A stretch of DNA of 64,000 nt, taken from contig DDUQ01000091.1 of the NCBI GenBank assembly GCA_002344885.1, positions 1-64,000 of the forward strand, in the 5' to 3' direction. Position numbers and translations under genes: made by a program. Position 1 is the stretch's first letter. Every line of letters starts with the position of its first letter. The notes below the pieces were generated by a model, which was not told the origin of the DNA, searched no databases, and saw nothing but the letters and a program-made list of their open reading frames with translations. Positions 1-8,183 of the stretch are shown piece after piece. This DNA is from Comamonadaceae bacterium UBA2334. GTDB taxonomy: Bacteria > Pseudomonadota > Gammaproteobacteria > Burkholderiales > Burkholderiaceae_C.

Positions 1-239
1 CCGGCAGTGGCCGCCGAAGGAACCGTCAGCGTGATGAGCTTGGTCATGGCCAGGCGGCTGTCATGGGCTGGCATGACGAACAGCCTGCCGCCACCGGGCA
101 ACGCCTGCACCAGCCGCGGCGGCACGTTCACGGAAGGATCGGCCAACAGCCGCGCCACTTCATCGGCCAGCGCCGCATAGGGCAGTCGCGTGGCGGTGTG
201 CGCAGCGGCATGGGGTGGATTCGTATCGGTGTGCAGCAT
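1..239 (-). CDS. Ornithine cyclodeaminase / delta-1-pyrroline-2-carboxylate reductase family protein, N-terminal part
   Basis: Only the first 79 codons are inside the window; the gene runs off the left edge. The start is the ATG at 239-237, and no clear ribosome binding site precedes it. The readable protein has a short polar leader, then LPYAALADEVARLL, a PPR segment, PGGGRLFVMPA and a lysine in RLAMTKLITL. That order (PPR, loop, FVMPA, lysine) is typical of the N-terminal half of the ornithine cyclodeaminase / mu-crystallin family. The closest recollection is the betaproteobacterial pyrroline-2-carboxylate reductase branch (LhpI-like). The NAD(P)-binding Rossmann domain lies outside the window, so substrate cannot be judged. 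It is divergent from the CWC protein gene, with 117 bp between them. Confidence 0.6.
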   Translation of the reverse strand, partial: MLHTDTNPPHAAAHTATRLPYAALADEVARLLADPSVNVPPRLVQALPGGGRLFVMPAHDSRLAMTKLITLTVPSAATA

Positions 240-356
240 GTCAAGAATCTGAAACAATTGAAGCCAGCGCGTTCATCGTTATGCGGCATTGAAGCACACC
301 GGACAACCCGCTGTACCGTTGCCTGCGCACACCCTGTCACTTGCGCGCCCACCTAC

Positions 357-593
357 ATGAACACCCTTACCGCTGCAGACACCGCACCCACCCTCGTTCC
401 CGATGCCAGCTGCTGCCCCCTGTGCGGCCAGCCCAACCTGTGCGCGATGGAGCAGGCCCGGCTGACCGGGCAGCCCACCAAGGAACCCTGCTGGTGCACC
501 CAGGCCACCTTCAGCCCTGAACTGCTGGCCCGCGTGCCGCAAGCCGCCAGCGGCCAAGCCTGCATCTGTACACGGTGCGCCAGCCAGTCCTGA
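357..593 (+). CDS. Small cysteine-rich CWC family protein
   Basis: A 78-residue protein starting at ATG 357. It has the cysteine pattern of the proteobacterial CWC family: CCPLCGQPN near residue 20, a central PCWC, and CICTRC close to the C-terminus. The paired Cys motifs suggest metal binding, but the family has no established function. Further ATG/GTG codons upstream in the same frame do not add family-like sequence, so the short form is preferred. It lies 30 bp before the YafJ-type amidotransferase on the same strand and may share its transcript. Confidence 0.7.
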   Translation: MNTLTAADTAPTLVPDASCCPLCGQPNLCAMEQARLTGQPTKEPCWCTQATFSPELLARVPQAASGQACICTRCASQS

Positions 594-623
594 CCCATCC
601 CCACCAGCCCACCCGACCCGCCC

Positions 624-1385
624 ATGTGCCAACTTCTCGGCCTGAATTGCGCCACCCCCACCGATGCCACGTTCAGCTTCACCGGCTTTTGCCAGCGCGG
701 CGGCGAAACCGACGAGCACGCCGATGGCTGGGGGATCGCCTTCTTCGAGGGCAACGGCCTGCGGCATTTTGTGGACCACCAGAGCGCAGCACAGTCCCCG
801 ATTGCCGACTTTCTGAAGCGCTACCCTTTAAAGAGCAAAAACATCATTGCTCACGTGCGAAAGGCGACGATTGGGTCTGTATGCCTGGAAAACGCACACC
901 CGTTTGTGCGCCACCTGTGGGGTCGCACCTGGGTGTTTGCCCACAACGGCGACCTGAAGGACTACCAGCCCCGGTTGCACGGCCACTTCCACCCGGTGGG
1001 TTCGACCGACAGCGAGCGCGCGTTCTGCTGGCTGATGCAGGAGCTGGGCAAATCCCATGCCGGACTGCCGACCGTTGAGGAACTCACGCGCACACTGCGC
1101 GAACTGGTACCGCAGGTGCGGCAGTTCGGCACATTCAATTTTTTACTCAGCAACGGCGATGCGCTGTGGGCTCATTGCAGTACCAAGCTGCACTACCTGG
1201 TGCGCCAGCACCCGTTTGCCACCGCCACACTCAAAGACCACGACTGGACGGTGAACTTTGCCGAGCTCAACCAGCCTGGCGACCGCGCAGCGGTCATCGT
1301 CACCACGCCGCTCACCGAAAACGAGTGCTGGACGGCGTTCGAGCCCAACGAACTGAAGGTGTTTGTGGACGGTCTGCCTGCCTGA
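624..1385 (+). CDS. yafJ: Class II glutamine amidotransferase (YafJ type)
   Basis: A 253-residue protein beginning MCQLLGL. The cysteine right after the initiator Met is the N-terminal nucleophile of class II (Ntn) glutamine amidotransferases. HVRKAT near residue 73, ENAHPF and the FAHNGDL motif near residue 110 complete the fold signature. Length matches free-standing YafJ proteins, which have only the glutaminase domain and no synthase partner domain. The family hydrolyses glutamine or a related amide; the physiological acceptor is not known. No Shine-Dalgarno sequence is evident before the start, but Cys2 fixes it. Confidence 0.85.
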   Translation: MCQLLGLNCATPTDATFSFTGFCQRGGETDEHADGWGIAFFEGNGLRHFVDHQSAAQSPIADFLKRYPLKSKNIIAHVRKATIGSVCLENAHPFVRHLWGRTWVFAHNGDLKDYQPRLHGHFHPVGSTDSERAFCWLMQELGKSHAGLPTVEELTRTLRELVPQVRQFGTFNFLLSNGDALWAHCSTKLHYLVRQHPFATATLKDHDWTVNFAELNQPGDRAAVIVTTPLTENECWTAFEPNELKVFVDGLPA

Positions 1386-1503
1386 CGGCTTGACCGTTCA
1401 AACATGAAAGGGCTTGCGCCCCGCCTCATTGCCTGCCCAGACACTGCATGGCACACTGCGGTCACCCGTCTGGCCCGTGCAAAGAAGCGGAGGCGACCTG
1501 TCC

Positions 1504-3426
1504 GTGAACCCACTCACCCCTGAGATGCGCCCGCATGCCACCCCCGACGTGGCACCTGACGGCTTGCGCGCGCTGCAGCGGACCCGCCTGCGCAAGGTGC
1601 TGACAACCATCCTGCTGGTGTTGCTGACCCTGAGCCTTGTTTACGGGCTGGTCGGCACCCGTGCCACCGCACTGAGCCTGTTGCTGGCTTCGGCTGCGCT
1701 GCTGCCTTCACTCTGGTTCAACCGCCAGAACCGGGTGCCACTGGCCGCAGACTGGATGCTGTGGACGTTGAACCTTGCCATCGGCCTGCTGGCACTCAAC
1801 GGCCAGGGTCTGCGTGACACCGCCCTGCTGGCCTACCCGGGCTTGCTGGTGTTTGCCATCATGCTCTGGCGCAACCGTACCATGCTGGCGCTGCTGGCGG
1901 GGCAGGTGGGCATCGTCTGCCTCATCTGGTGGCTGGATGCCGCAGGCCACTACCCCAGCAAGGTCGCTGCCGCTGCAGCGACACAAATCCTGGACATTGC
2001 GGCCATCGTGGGCCTGACCGCATTCGCATCGTGGCTCATCGCCACTGACCTGCGCAGTTACCTTCAGGCCCTGGCACAAGAAAACCAGCGCGTGACACAG
2101 GCACTTGCGCAGCTGGAGCATTCCACCCGGCACGACGTGCTCACCGGCCTGCCCAACCGCAAGCTGGCCAATGAAGCTCTGGACAAGCTGTGCCAACCGT
2201 CTAGCCACACCGGGGGGGCCGCTGCAGTCATGTTGATCAACCTGGACGGTTTCAAGAGCATCAACGAATCGCTGGGCATCCGCACCGGCGACGAATTTCT
2301 GGCCACGCTGGCTCAACGCCTCCACACGAGGCGTCAAACTGACGAACAACTGTTCCGCACAGGCAGCGACGAGTTTCTGATCATCAGGCACCCCATGGCC
2401 GATGAAGGAGAAGCAGGCGCTCGCGCCAATGTCTGGTTGACTGACATTGCCCAGCCCATCCGCCTGTCGGGTGTGGACATCAGCATTACTGCATCCATCG
2501 GCCTGATTTTTTTCCCTGCCGATGGCAACACCCCAAAAGAGCTGATGATGCGTGCCGACATGGCCATGCAGCGTGCCAAGGAAGCGGGCCGCAACACGGT
2601 GTGCCGCTTCCAAGGGCACACCGGGCAGGCGATCGATCACCTGAACATGCTGGCCGACATGCGCCGGGGATTGCAGACAGGTCAGTTCAAACTGCACTAC
2701 CAACCCAAGTTCAACCTGGAAACCCGCACCCTGTGCGGTGCCGAAGCCCTCCTGCGATGGCAAAGCCCCGAGCGAGGCAATGTGTCGCCCGCCACGTTCA
2801 TTCCGCTTGCAGAAAAGTCGGGCCTGATTGCCGATCTGGGCAAGTGGGTGATCGAAACCGCCTGCCAGCAAATGCAACTGTGGCGGCAAGCCGGCCTGGA
2901 CGCTTGCCCGGTGGCGGTCAACGTGTCGATGGTGCAATTCCGCAAGGGCGACCTGCAGGACGTCGTGTTCCATGCCCTGCACAGCAACGGTCTGCCGGGT
3001 CAATGGTTGGAACTGGAACTCACCGAATCGCTGCTGACCGACTCGCACACCACCGTGCAGGTAACGCTGGAGCACATCCGTCGCATGGGCGTGTCGCTGG
3101 CCATCGACGACTTCGGCACAGGCTACTCCAACCTCGGTTACCTGAAGCAATTCGAAATCCAGACGCTGAAAATAGACCAATCCTTCGTGCGCAAACTGGG
3201 GTCGGTCCAACATGATCAGGCCATCGTCAAGGCCATTGTGAACATCGCCAACGAACTCGGCCTGAGCACCGTGGCCGAAGGCGTCGAGACCGAAGACATC
3301 GCCGAATTGCTCCATGGAATCGGTTGCAGAAAAGGCCAGGGCTACCTGTGGTCGCCCGCGCTGCCCCCTGATGAGTTTGCGCAGCGGTTCCTGCCCCATC
3401 ACCCCGACCGGCAAGGGCCAACATGA
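1504..3426 (+). CDS. Membrane GGDEF-EAL protein with degenerate GSDEF site, likely c-di-GMP phosphodiesterase
   Basis: I chose the GTG at 1504, which has CGGAGG ten bases upstream; the open frame extends further 5' without recognisable sequence. The 640-residue product has six or so hydrophobic segments in the first ~190 residues, a short coiled linker, a GGDEF domain and a C-terminal EAL domain. The cyclase signature reads RTGSDEF, where the second glycine is serine, and no RxxD inhibitory site sits five residues before it. This domain is therefore doubtful as a cyclase. The EAL domain keeps EALLRW, ELTES, IDDFGTGYSN, the KIDQSF lysine and AEGVETE, consistent with active hydrolysis of c-di-GMP. 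The gene overlaps the next by four bases (ATGA). Confidence 0.85.
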   Translation: MNPLTPEMRPHATPDVAPDGLRALQRTRLRKVLTTILLVLLTLSLVYGLVGTRATALSLLLASAALLPSLWFNRQNRVPLAADWMLWTLNLAIGLLALNGQGLRDTALLAYPGLLVFAIMLWRNRTMLALLAGQVGIVCLIWWLDAAGHYPSKVAAAAATQILDIAAIVGLTAFASWLIATDLRSYLQALAQENQRVTQALAQLEHSTRHDVLTGLPNRKLANEALDKLCQPSSHTGGAAAVMLINLDGFKSINESLGIRTGDEFLATLAQRLHTRRQTDEQLFRTGSDEFLIIRHPMADEGEAGARANVWLTDIAQPIRLSGVDISITASIGLIFFPADGNTPKELMMRADMAMQRAKEAGRNTVCRFQGHTGQAIDHLNMLADMRRGLQTGQFKLHYQPKFNLETRTLCGAEALLRWQSPERGNVSPATFIPLAEKSGLIADLGKWVIETACQQMQLWRQAGLDACPVAVNVSMVQFRKGDLQDVVFHALHSNGLPGQWLELELTESLLTDSHTTVQVTLEHIRRMGVSLAIDDFGTGYSNLGYLKQFEIQTLKIDQSFVRKLGSVQHDQAIVKAIVNIANELGLSTVAEGVETEDIAELLHGIGCRKGQGYLWSPALPPDEFAQRFLPHHPDRQGPT

Positions 3427-4643
3427 ACACGATGATCACACTCGCCCTGCAGTTGCTGCTTTACAGCGTGACCTGGCTGGTGCTCGGCTGGGTGTTTGGT
3501 GTGAGGCGCAAAGCAGGTTTCTGGTGGTCGGCGGCCTTTGCAGCGCTGGCCGTGGGCTGCTGGACGGCGGGCCAGCCGAACTGGCAAACATCGACGGGCG
3601 CCGTCGCGTTGCTCAACCTCGGGCTGATCGGTGGTTTCTACTGCCTCATGCGTGGCCTGGCCTACATGGGCCGCTACCCCGTCTCAATGCTCGAAACCAT
3701 CACCCCGTTGGCCATGCTGGCAGCCATTCTCCTGCTTCGCCTGGCAGCACCCGACCTGGTTGCCGTCAGGCTGCTGCTGTTCAGCCTGTGTGTGGGGTGG
3801 TGCGTGGTCCGCTCAGCATGGCTGATCAAACAGCTGCTGGCCGATGTGGGTTACCCCGGGCTGTTTCTGCCCTTGGGTTTGGCCCCCGTCCTGATCCTGT
3901 TGGCGCTGCTGGGCGTGAGGCCGTTTGCAGTGGCGCTTGACGCGGGCGGCACCGCAGCCTACCTGCTGGCCACCGACTCCGGTTACAAAGACCTGCTGGT
4001 GCTGGCAGGGTTTCTCTGCCTCATGCTGTTCAACCTGGCCATGGCCGTTGTGGTCATCGGCGGTCTGGTTCAGCGGCTGCGAGACATTTCAACAACCGAT
4101 GTCCTGACCCAGTTGCCCAACCGCCGCGCCGTGCTGGACGCTGTGACCCATGAGCACGACCGGTATCGTCGTTCTGGCAGGCCCTACAGCGTGCTGGTGA
4201 TCGACGTCGATTTTTTCAAGCGCGTGAACGACACCCACGGACATGCTGCTGGCGATCAGGTCCTGATCGGTGTGGCACACACGATGCGCACGTGCGCCCG
4301 CGACACCGACATGGTGGCGCGCTTTGGCGGAGAAGAGTTTCTGGTTTTTTTGCCGGACACGAGCGAAGAACAGGCATTCACCATGGGTGAACGCATGCGG
4401 GGGGCGGTGTCGGCCGGTCAACACAGCGAACTGGCCCCGCAATTGGTGGTGACCATCAGTGCCGGGCTGGCCACAGTCGCACCGGATGATGCCACCGTCG
4501 ACGAGGTGATTGCCCGCGCAGATCGGGCGCTGTACCAGGCCAAACACCAGGGCCGCAACCAGGTCGTGCGGCCCTCGGCCACCACAGACTCACTGTGGTC
4601 TGAATCGCTGGCCAACCAGCCGTCGCACCCAACTTCGCACTGA
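3423..4643 (+). CDS. Membrane-bound diguanylate cyclase
   Basis: A 406-residue protein whose ATG overlaps the stop of the preceding GGDEF-EAL gene (ATGA), with AAGGG six bases upstream, so the two are probably translationally coupled. Residues ~1-215 hold six to seven membrane helices with no recognised sensor. The C-terminal GGDEF domain has FFKRVNDTHGHAAGD and an intact GGEEF (RFGGEEF). RDTD five residues before it is the RxxD product-inhibition site. This should make c-di-GMP from two GTP with feedback control. Its pairing with a probable phosphodiesterase suggests one operon able to both make and degrade the messenger. It ends two bases from the opposing GGDEF-EAL gene. Confidence 0.9.
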   Translation: MNTMITLALQLLLYSVTWLVLGWVFGVRRKAGFWWSAAFAALAVGCWTAGQPNWQTSTGAVALLNLGLIGGFYCLMRGLAYMGRYPVSMLETITPLAMLAAILLLRLAAPDLVAVRLLLFSLCVGWCVVRSAWLIKQLLADVGYPGLFLPLGLAPVLILLALLGVRPFAVALDAGGTAAYLLATDSGYKDLLVLAGFLCLMLFNLAMAVVVIGGLVQRLRDISTTDVLTQLPNRRAVLDAVTHEHDRYRRSGRPYSVLVIDVDFFKRVNDTHGHAAGDQVLIGVAHTMRTCARDTDMVARFGGEEFLVFLPDTSEEQAFTMGERMRGAVSAGQHSELAPQLVVTISAGLATVAPDDATVDEVIARADRALYQAKHQGRNQVVRPSATTDSLWSESLANQPSHPTSH

Positions 4644-4645
4644 GT

Positions 4646-6847
4646 TCAGGACGACACGCGGCGAACCTGCTGCGCGAGCAGCGCCGACACCTGTTCAGCC
4701 GGTACCGGGCGGCTGAACAGGTAGCCCTGGTAATGAGTACAGCCGCACTCCGACAGCATGCGCAACTGGCTTTCGGTCTCCACCCCTTCGGCCGTGACAT
4801 GCAGACCCAGGTTGCGCGCCATGGCGACGATGGTGCGGCACAGCACCGCGTCGCTGGGGCGCGTGTCGATGTCCTTGACGAACGATCGGTCTATCTTGAG
4901 CTTGTCCAGCGGCAAACGGCTGAGGTAGCTGAGGCTGGAATAGCCCGTGCCGAAGTCATCGATGCTGATGGCAATGCCCGCCTCGTGCAATTGCACCAGC
5001 GTCTGGTGCGTGGCCTCCATGTCTCGCAACATGACACCTTCTGTCAACTCCAGTTCCAAACACGCAGCAGGCAAGTCATTGTCAGCGAGCGCCTGAAGCA
5101 CATTTGACACAAAATCCGGCTGATCCAACTGGAGCGCAGACACGTTGACTGCCACCCTGATGGGCGGCCAACCCGCCTGCAACCACAAGGCGACCTGCCG
5201 ACAAGCCTGCTGCAACGCCCACATGCCCAGTGCACCGATGAGCCCGATGTCTTCGGCAACCGGAATGAAGTGGCCCGGCGGCTCCCACCCCAGACCCGGA
5301 CGGTGCCATCGCATCAGGGCTTCGACGCCCGTCAGGCGTCCTGTGCTGACCTCCACCTGCGGTTGGTAATGCAACTCGAAGCTACCCGCCTGCAGGGCAT
5401 CGTGCAGCGCCTGCTCCAGTGCCATGCGGCGTTGCAACTCCACGTCCAGCCGCGCATTGAAGAACTGGAAACTCCCCTGCCCCTTGTGCTTGGCCTGGAA
5501 CATCGCCATGTCGGCATGCTTGAGCAACGCATCGGCCGACAGACCATCGTCCGGGTACAGGCTGATGCCGATGCTGCACGTCACGCGGGCCTCGCGGCTG
5601 CCCAGCACCACCAGCGGCTTGAGGGCCTGCGCAATCTGTTGCACACAGGCGGTCACGTCGCCTCTTGAGGCCACAGCAGGCAGCACGATGACAAATTCGT
5701 CCCCGCCCTGTCGGGACAGGGTGGCGTGGGCCGGCACCGCTGCCGCCAGGCGGCTTGCCACTGCTTGCAACAGTTCGTCACCGACCGTGTGGCCGAACGC
5801 GTCGTTGAAGTGCTTGAACCTGTCAAGGTCCAGGAACAGCACCGCCACCTGCTGTGCCCGCGCCCGGGCATCGGCCATGGCCTGCGCGAGCGAACGCTCC
5901 AAGTAGCGGCGGTTGGGCAAATCGGTGAGCGTGTCATGCAAGGCCAGATGCTCGATCTTGCGTTCCATGGCACGTCGCTCTGCGATTTCGTGGTGCAGGT
6001 TTTGCACCGTTTCGCTGAGCTCTCGGGTGCGCAGGGCCACCTGATGTTCCAGGTTGGCATAGGCCTGGGCCAGGGCCTCTTCGGCAGCCTTGCGGGCGGT
6101 GATGTCCAGCGTGATCCAGATCGAGCCCTTGCCCATGTCGGACGGATCGATGGCCTTGGCCAGCACATCGCACCAGATGGGCGTGCCATCGCGTTTGCCC
6201 AGCCGCATTTCGGCACGGAAGGTCTCGCCACGCACCAGCGGCGCGTAACACTGCTGCCCAGCGGCCAACCAGTCTTCATCGGACAGGTACCACTGCCGCG
6301 AAGTGCCCCCGTTCAACTCGCCGGGGCCGTAGCCGAAGGTCTCTTCGAACAACCGGTTGCAGCGCGTCACCAGGCGGTTTTTCAAAAAAACGATGCCCAC
6401 GAGCGCATGCTCCAGGATCAGTGACTGCTCGGTCACCAACAGGGCCAGGGACTGCTCGGACTGGATGAGTTCGTCCACATCCTCGACGATCCAGACCGAT
6501 CCCAGGTCTGGCAATGAAGGATCGATCAGCTTGCTGGTCAGGCTGCACCAGAACAGGCTGCCGTCGCGGCGCACCATCTGGATGCGGGTGCGGTAGGCTT
6601 TGCCCGTGGCAAGCTGGGGATAGGCGGCAGCGCCCAGTTGTTCGAAGGCCTCGACACTGGGATACAGGCTCAGACTGCTGACACCCAGCACCGTGGCTGG
6701 GCTGGCATGACCATAAATTTCGGCGAAACGCTGGTTGCAACGCACGATGGTGCGCTGTTGGATGAAGGAAATGCCGATGCTGGCATTTTCCAGAATGACC
6801 TGGTGCTCTTTCAGGGTCTGCGCCAGTTCGTCCCCAGTCTGTGTCAT
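4646..6847 (-). CDS. PAS-PAS-GGDEF-EAL bifunctional c-di-GMP protein (soluble)
   Basis: A 733-residue protein. I use the ATG at 6847-6845 because AAGG stands just before it and the upstream extension is not family-like. Two PAS/PAC repeats cover roughly residues 10-260; each starts with a similar ILENASIGI / ILEHALVGI core and ends in a WxxxDV-type strand. A coiled-coil of about 40 residues follows, then GGDEF (RQGGDEFVIVLP) and EAL (GVEALMRW, ELTEG, IDDFGTGYSSL, KIDRSFV). Both catalytic signatures look intact; no RxxD inhibitory site precedes GGDEF. There is no signal peptide or membrane segment, so it acts in the cytoplasm. The bound ligand of the PAS domains cannot be read from sequence. 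Confidence 0.88.
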   Translation of the reverse strand: MTQTGDELAQTLKEHQVILENASIGISFIQQRTIVRCNQRFAEIYGHASPATVLGVSSLSLYPSVEAFEQLGAAAYPQLATGKAYRTRIQMVRRDGSLFWCSLTSKLIDPSLPDLGSVWIVEDVDELIQSEQSLALLVTEQSLILEHALVGIVFLKNRLVTRCNRLFEETFGYGPGELNGGTSRQWYLSDEDWLAAGQQCYAPLVRGETFRAEMRLGKRDGTPIWCDVLAKAIDPSDMGKGSIWITLDITARKAAEEALAQAYANLEHQVALRTRELSETVQNLHHEIAERRAMERKIEHLALHDTLTDLPNRRYLERSLAQAMADARARAQQVAVLFLDLDRFKHFNDAFGHTVGDELLQAVASRLAAAVPAHATLSRQGGDEFVIVLPAVASRGDVTACVQQIAQALKPLVVLGSREARVTCSIGISLYPDDGLSADALLKHADMAMFQAKHKGQGSFQFFNARLDVELQRRMALEQALHDALQAGSFELHYQPQVEVSTGRLTGVEALMRWHRPGLGWEPPGHFIPVAEDIGLIGALGMWALQQACRQVALWLQAGWPPIRVAVNVSALQLDQPDFVSNVLQALADNDLPAACLELELTEGVMLRDMEATHQTLVQLHEAGIAISIDDFGTGYSSLSYLSRLPLDKLKIDRSFVKDIDTRPSDAVLCRTIVAMARNLGLHVTAEGVETESQLRMLSECGCTHYQGYLFSRPVPAEQVSALLAQQVRRVSS

Positions 6848-6954
6848 CGCGCCTTGATCGGTTAAGCCCACATGGGGGCACGAATCGACATTATGAAGAC
6901 GACTCGTCAACTGCGTTGTCAGGTCAATGTCAGTTGTTGACCACCCCAGAGGGG

Positions 6955-7938
6955 TCATGCCCCTGCCAGCGCAGCCTCCAGCCCATCCACAAACATCGCA
7001 GCCACATCGAACCCCATTTGCTGGGTGATTTCCTGAAAGCAGGTGGGGCTGGTCACGTTGACTTCGGTCAGGCGGCCGCCGATCACGTCCAGGCCCACCA
7101 GCAGCAAGCCGCGTGCGGCCAGTGTGGGGCCCAGGTCCTCGGCAATCTCGCGCTCGCGCTCGGTGAGCGGCATGGCCACGCCCTTGCCACCGGCGGCCAG
7201 GTTGCCGCGCACCTCATTGCCCTGCGGGATGCGTGCCAGGCTGAACGGCACCGGTTTGCCGCCGATGACCAGCACGCGTTTGTCGCCGTCCACAATCTCG
7301 GGCAGGTAGCGCTGCACCATCAGGGTCTGGGCACCATCCAGGTTCAGCGTTTCGATGATGCTGCCCAGGTTCAGGCCGTCGGCCTTCACGCGGAAGATGC
7401 CCATGCCCCCCATGCCGTCCAGGGGTTTGAGGATGATGTCGCCGTGCTCGGTGTGGAAAGCGCGCACGTCGTCGGCGCTGCGGGTCACCAGCGTGGGCGG
7501 CGCGTATTGCGGGAACTGCATCAGCGCCAGCTTTTCGGGGTGGTCGCGCAACGCGGCGGGTTGGTTGAACACCTTGGCCCCCTCGCGCTCGGCTTGCTCC
7601 AGCAGGTGGGTGGCATAAATGAATTCGGCATCGAACGGCGGGTCCTTGCGCATCAGCACCGCACCGAAGTCTTTCAAGGCGACGCGACCTTCGTCCGTGG
7701 CGGTTTCTTCAAACCACGGCTGGGTAGCCTGGGTGGCGCCATAGGCTGGCGTGATGTCCAGCAGGCGAATGCGCCGCACCTTCGCGGTCACTGGCTGGCC
7801 GCTTTGCCAGGCCAGGTCAGCGGTCAAGCACACCGCCACGCTGTGCCCACGCCGCTGCGCCTCGCGCATCATCACGTAGGTAGTGTCTTTGTGGGTTTTG
7901 AACGACTCGATGGGGTCGGCAACGATGAGGATCTGCAT
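6955..7938 (-). CDS. gshB: Glutathione synthetase
   Basis: An ATP-grasp ligase joining gamma-glutamylcysteine and glycine to make glutathione. The start at 7938 gives MQILIVADPIESF, the conserved N-terminus of GshB; a second ATG four codons upstream is possible. The 327-residue length is normal. ILKPLDGMGGMGIFRV is the glycine-rich ATP-binding loop, and DVIGGRLTEVNVTSPT near the C-terminus carries metal-binding residues. In many Burkholderiales gshB sits beside gshA and the PTS genes manX-ptsH-ptsI. Here gshA is about 5.5 kb away and no PTS genes follow, so the cluster is rearranged. No clear ribosome binding site is seen. Confidence 0.93.
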   Translation of the reverse strand: MQILIVADPIESFKTHKDTTYVMMREAQRRGHSVAVCLTADLAWQSGQPVTAKVRRIRLLDITPAYGATQATQPWFEETATDEGRVALKDFGAVLMRKDPPFDAEFIYATHLLEQAEREGAKVFNQPAALRDHPEKLALMQFPQYAPPTLVTRSADDVRAFHTEHGDIILKPLDGMGGMGIFRVKADGLNLGSIIETLNLDGAQTLMVQRYLPEIVDGDKRVLVIGGKPVPFSLARIPQGNEVRGNLAAGGKGVAMPLTEREREIAEDLGPTLAARGLLLVGLDVIGGRLTEVNVTSPTCFQEITQQMGFDVAAMFVDGLEAALAGA

Positions 7939-8183
7939 AGGGGCAAGCATGTGGGTAAGGCGGCAGTGTTGATTTCAACGCTGACTGGCAACATCGACTC
8001 CAGCACCAAAGGTGTATGCCTAGGCTGTCAATGAAGCGAAGGTGGCATTACATCATCGAAGGCACACCCACGCATCGACACCCCTGTTATCCGCCCGATG
8101 CCCACCCAGCTGGCAATCACCTGATCGCCCCAGGTCTCTGCGACACGGCCACTGCGAAATGCATAGCCCCCATAAAATGACCT

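Noticed and set aside
6935..6950. ACCCC-AGA-GGGGT hairpin after gshB as a terminator
   Set aside because: Only five pairs and no T-run on either strand.
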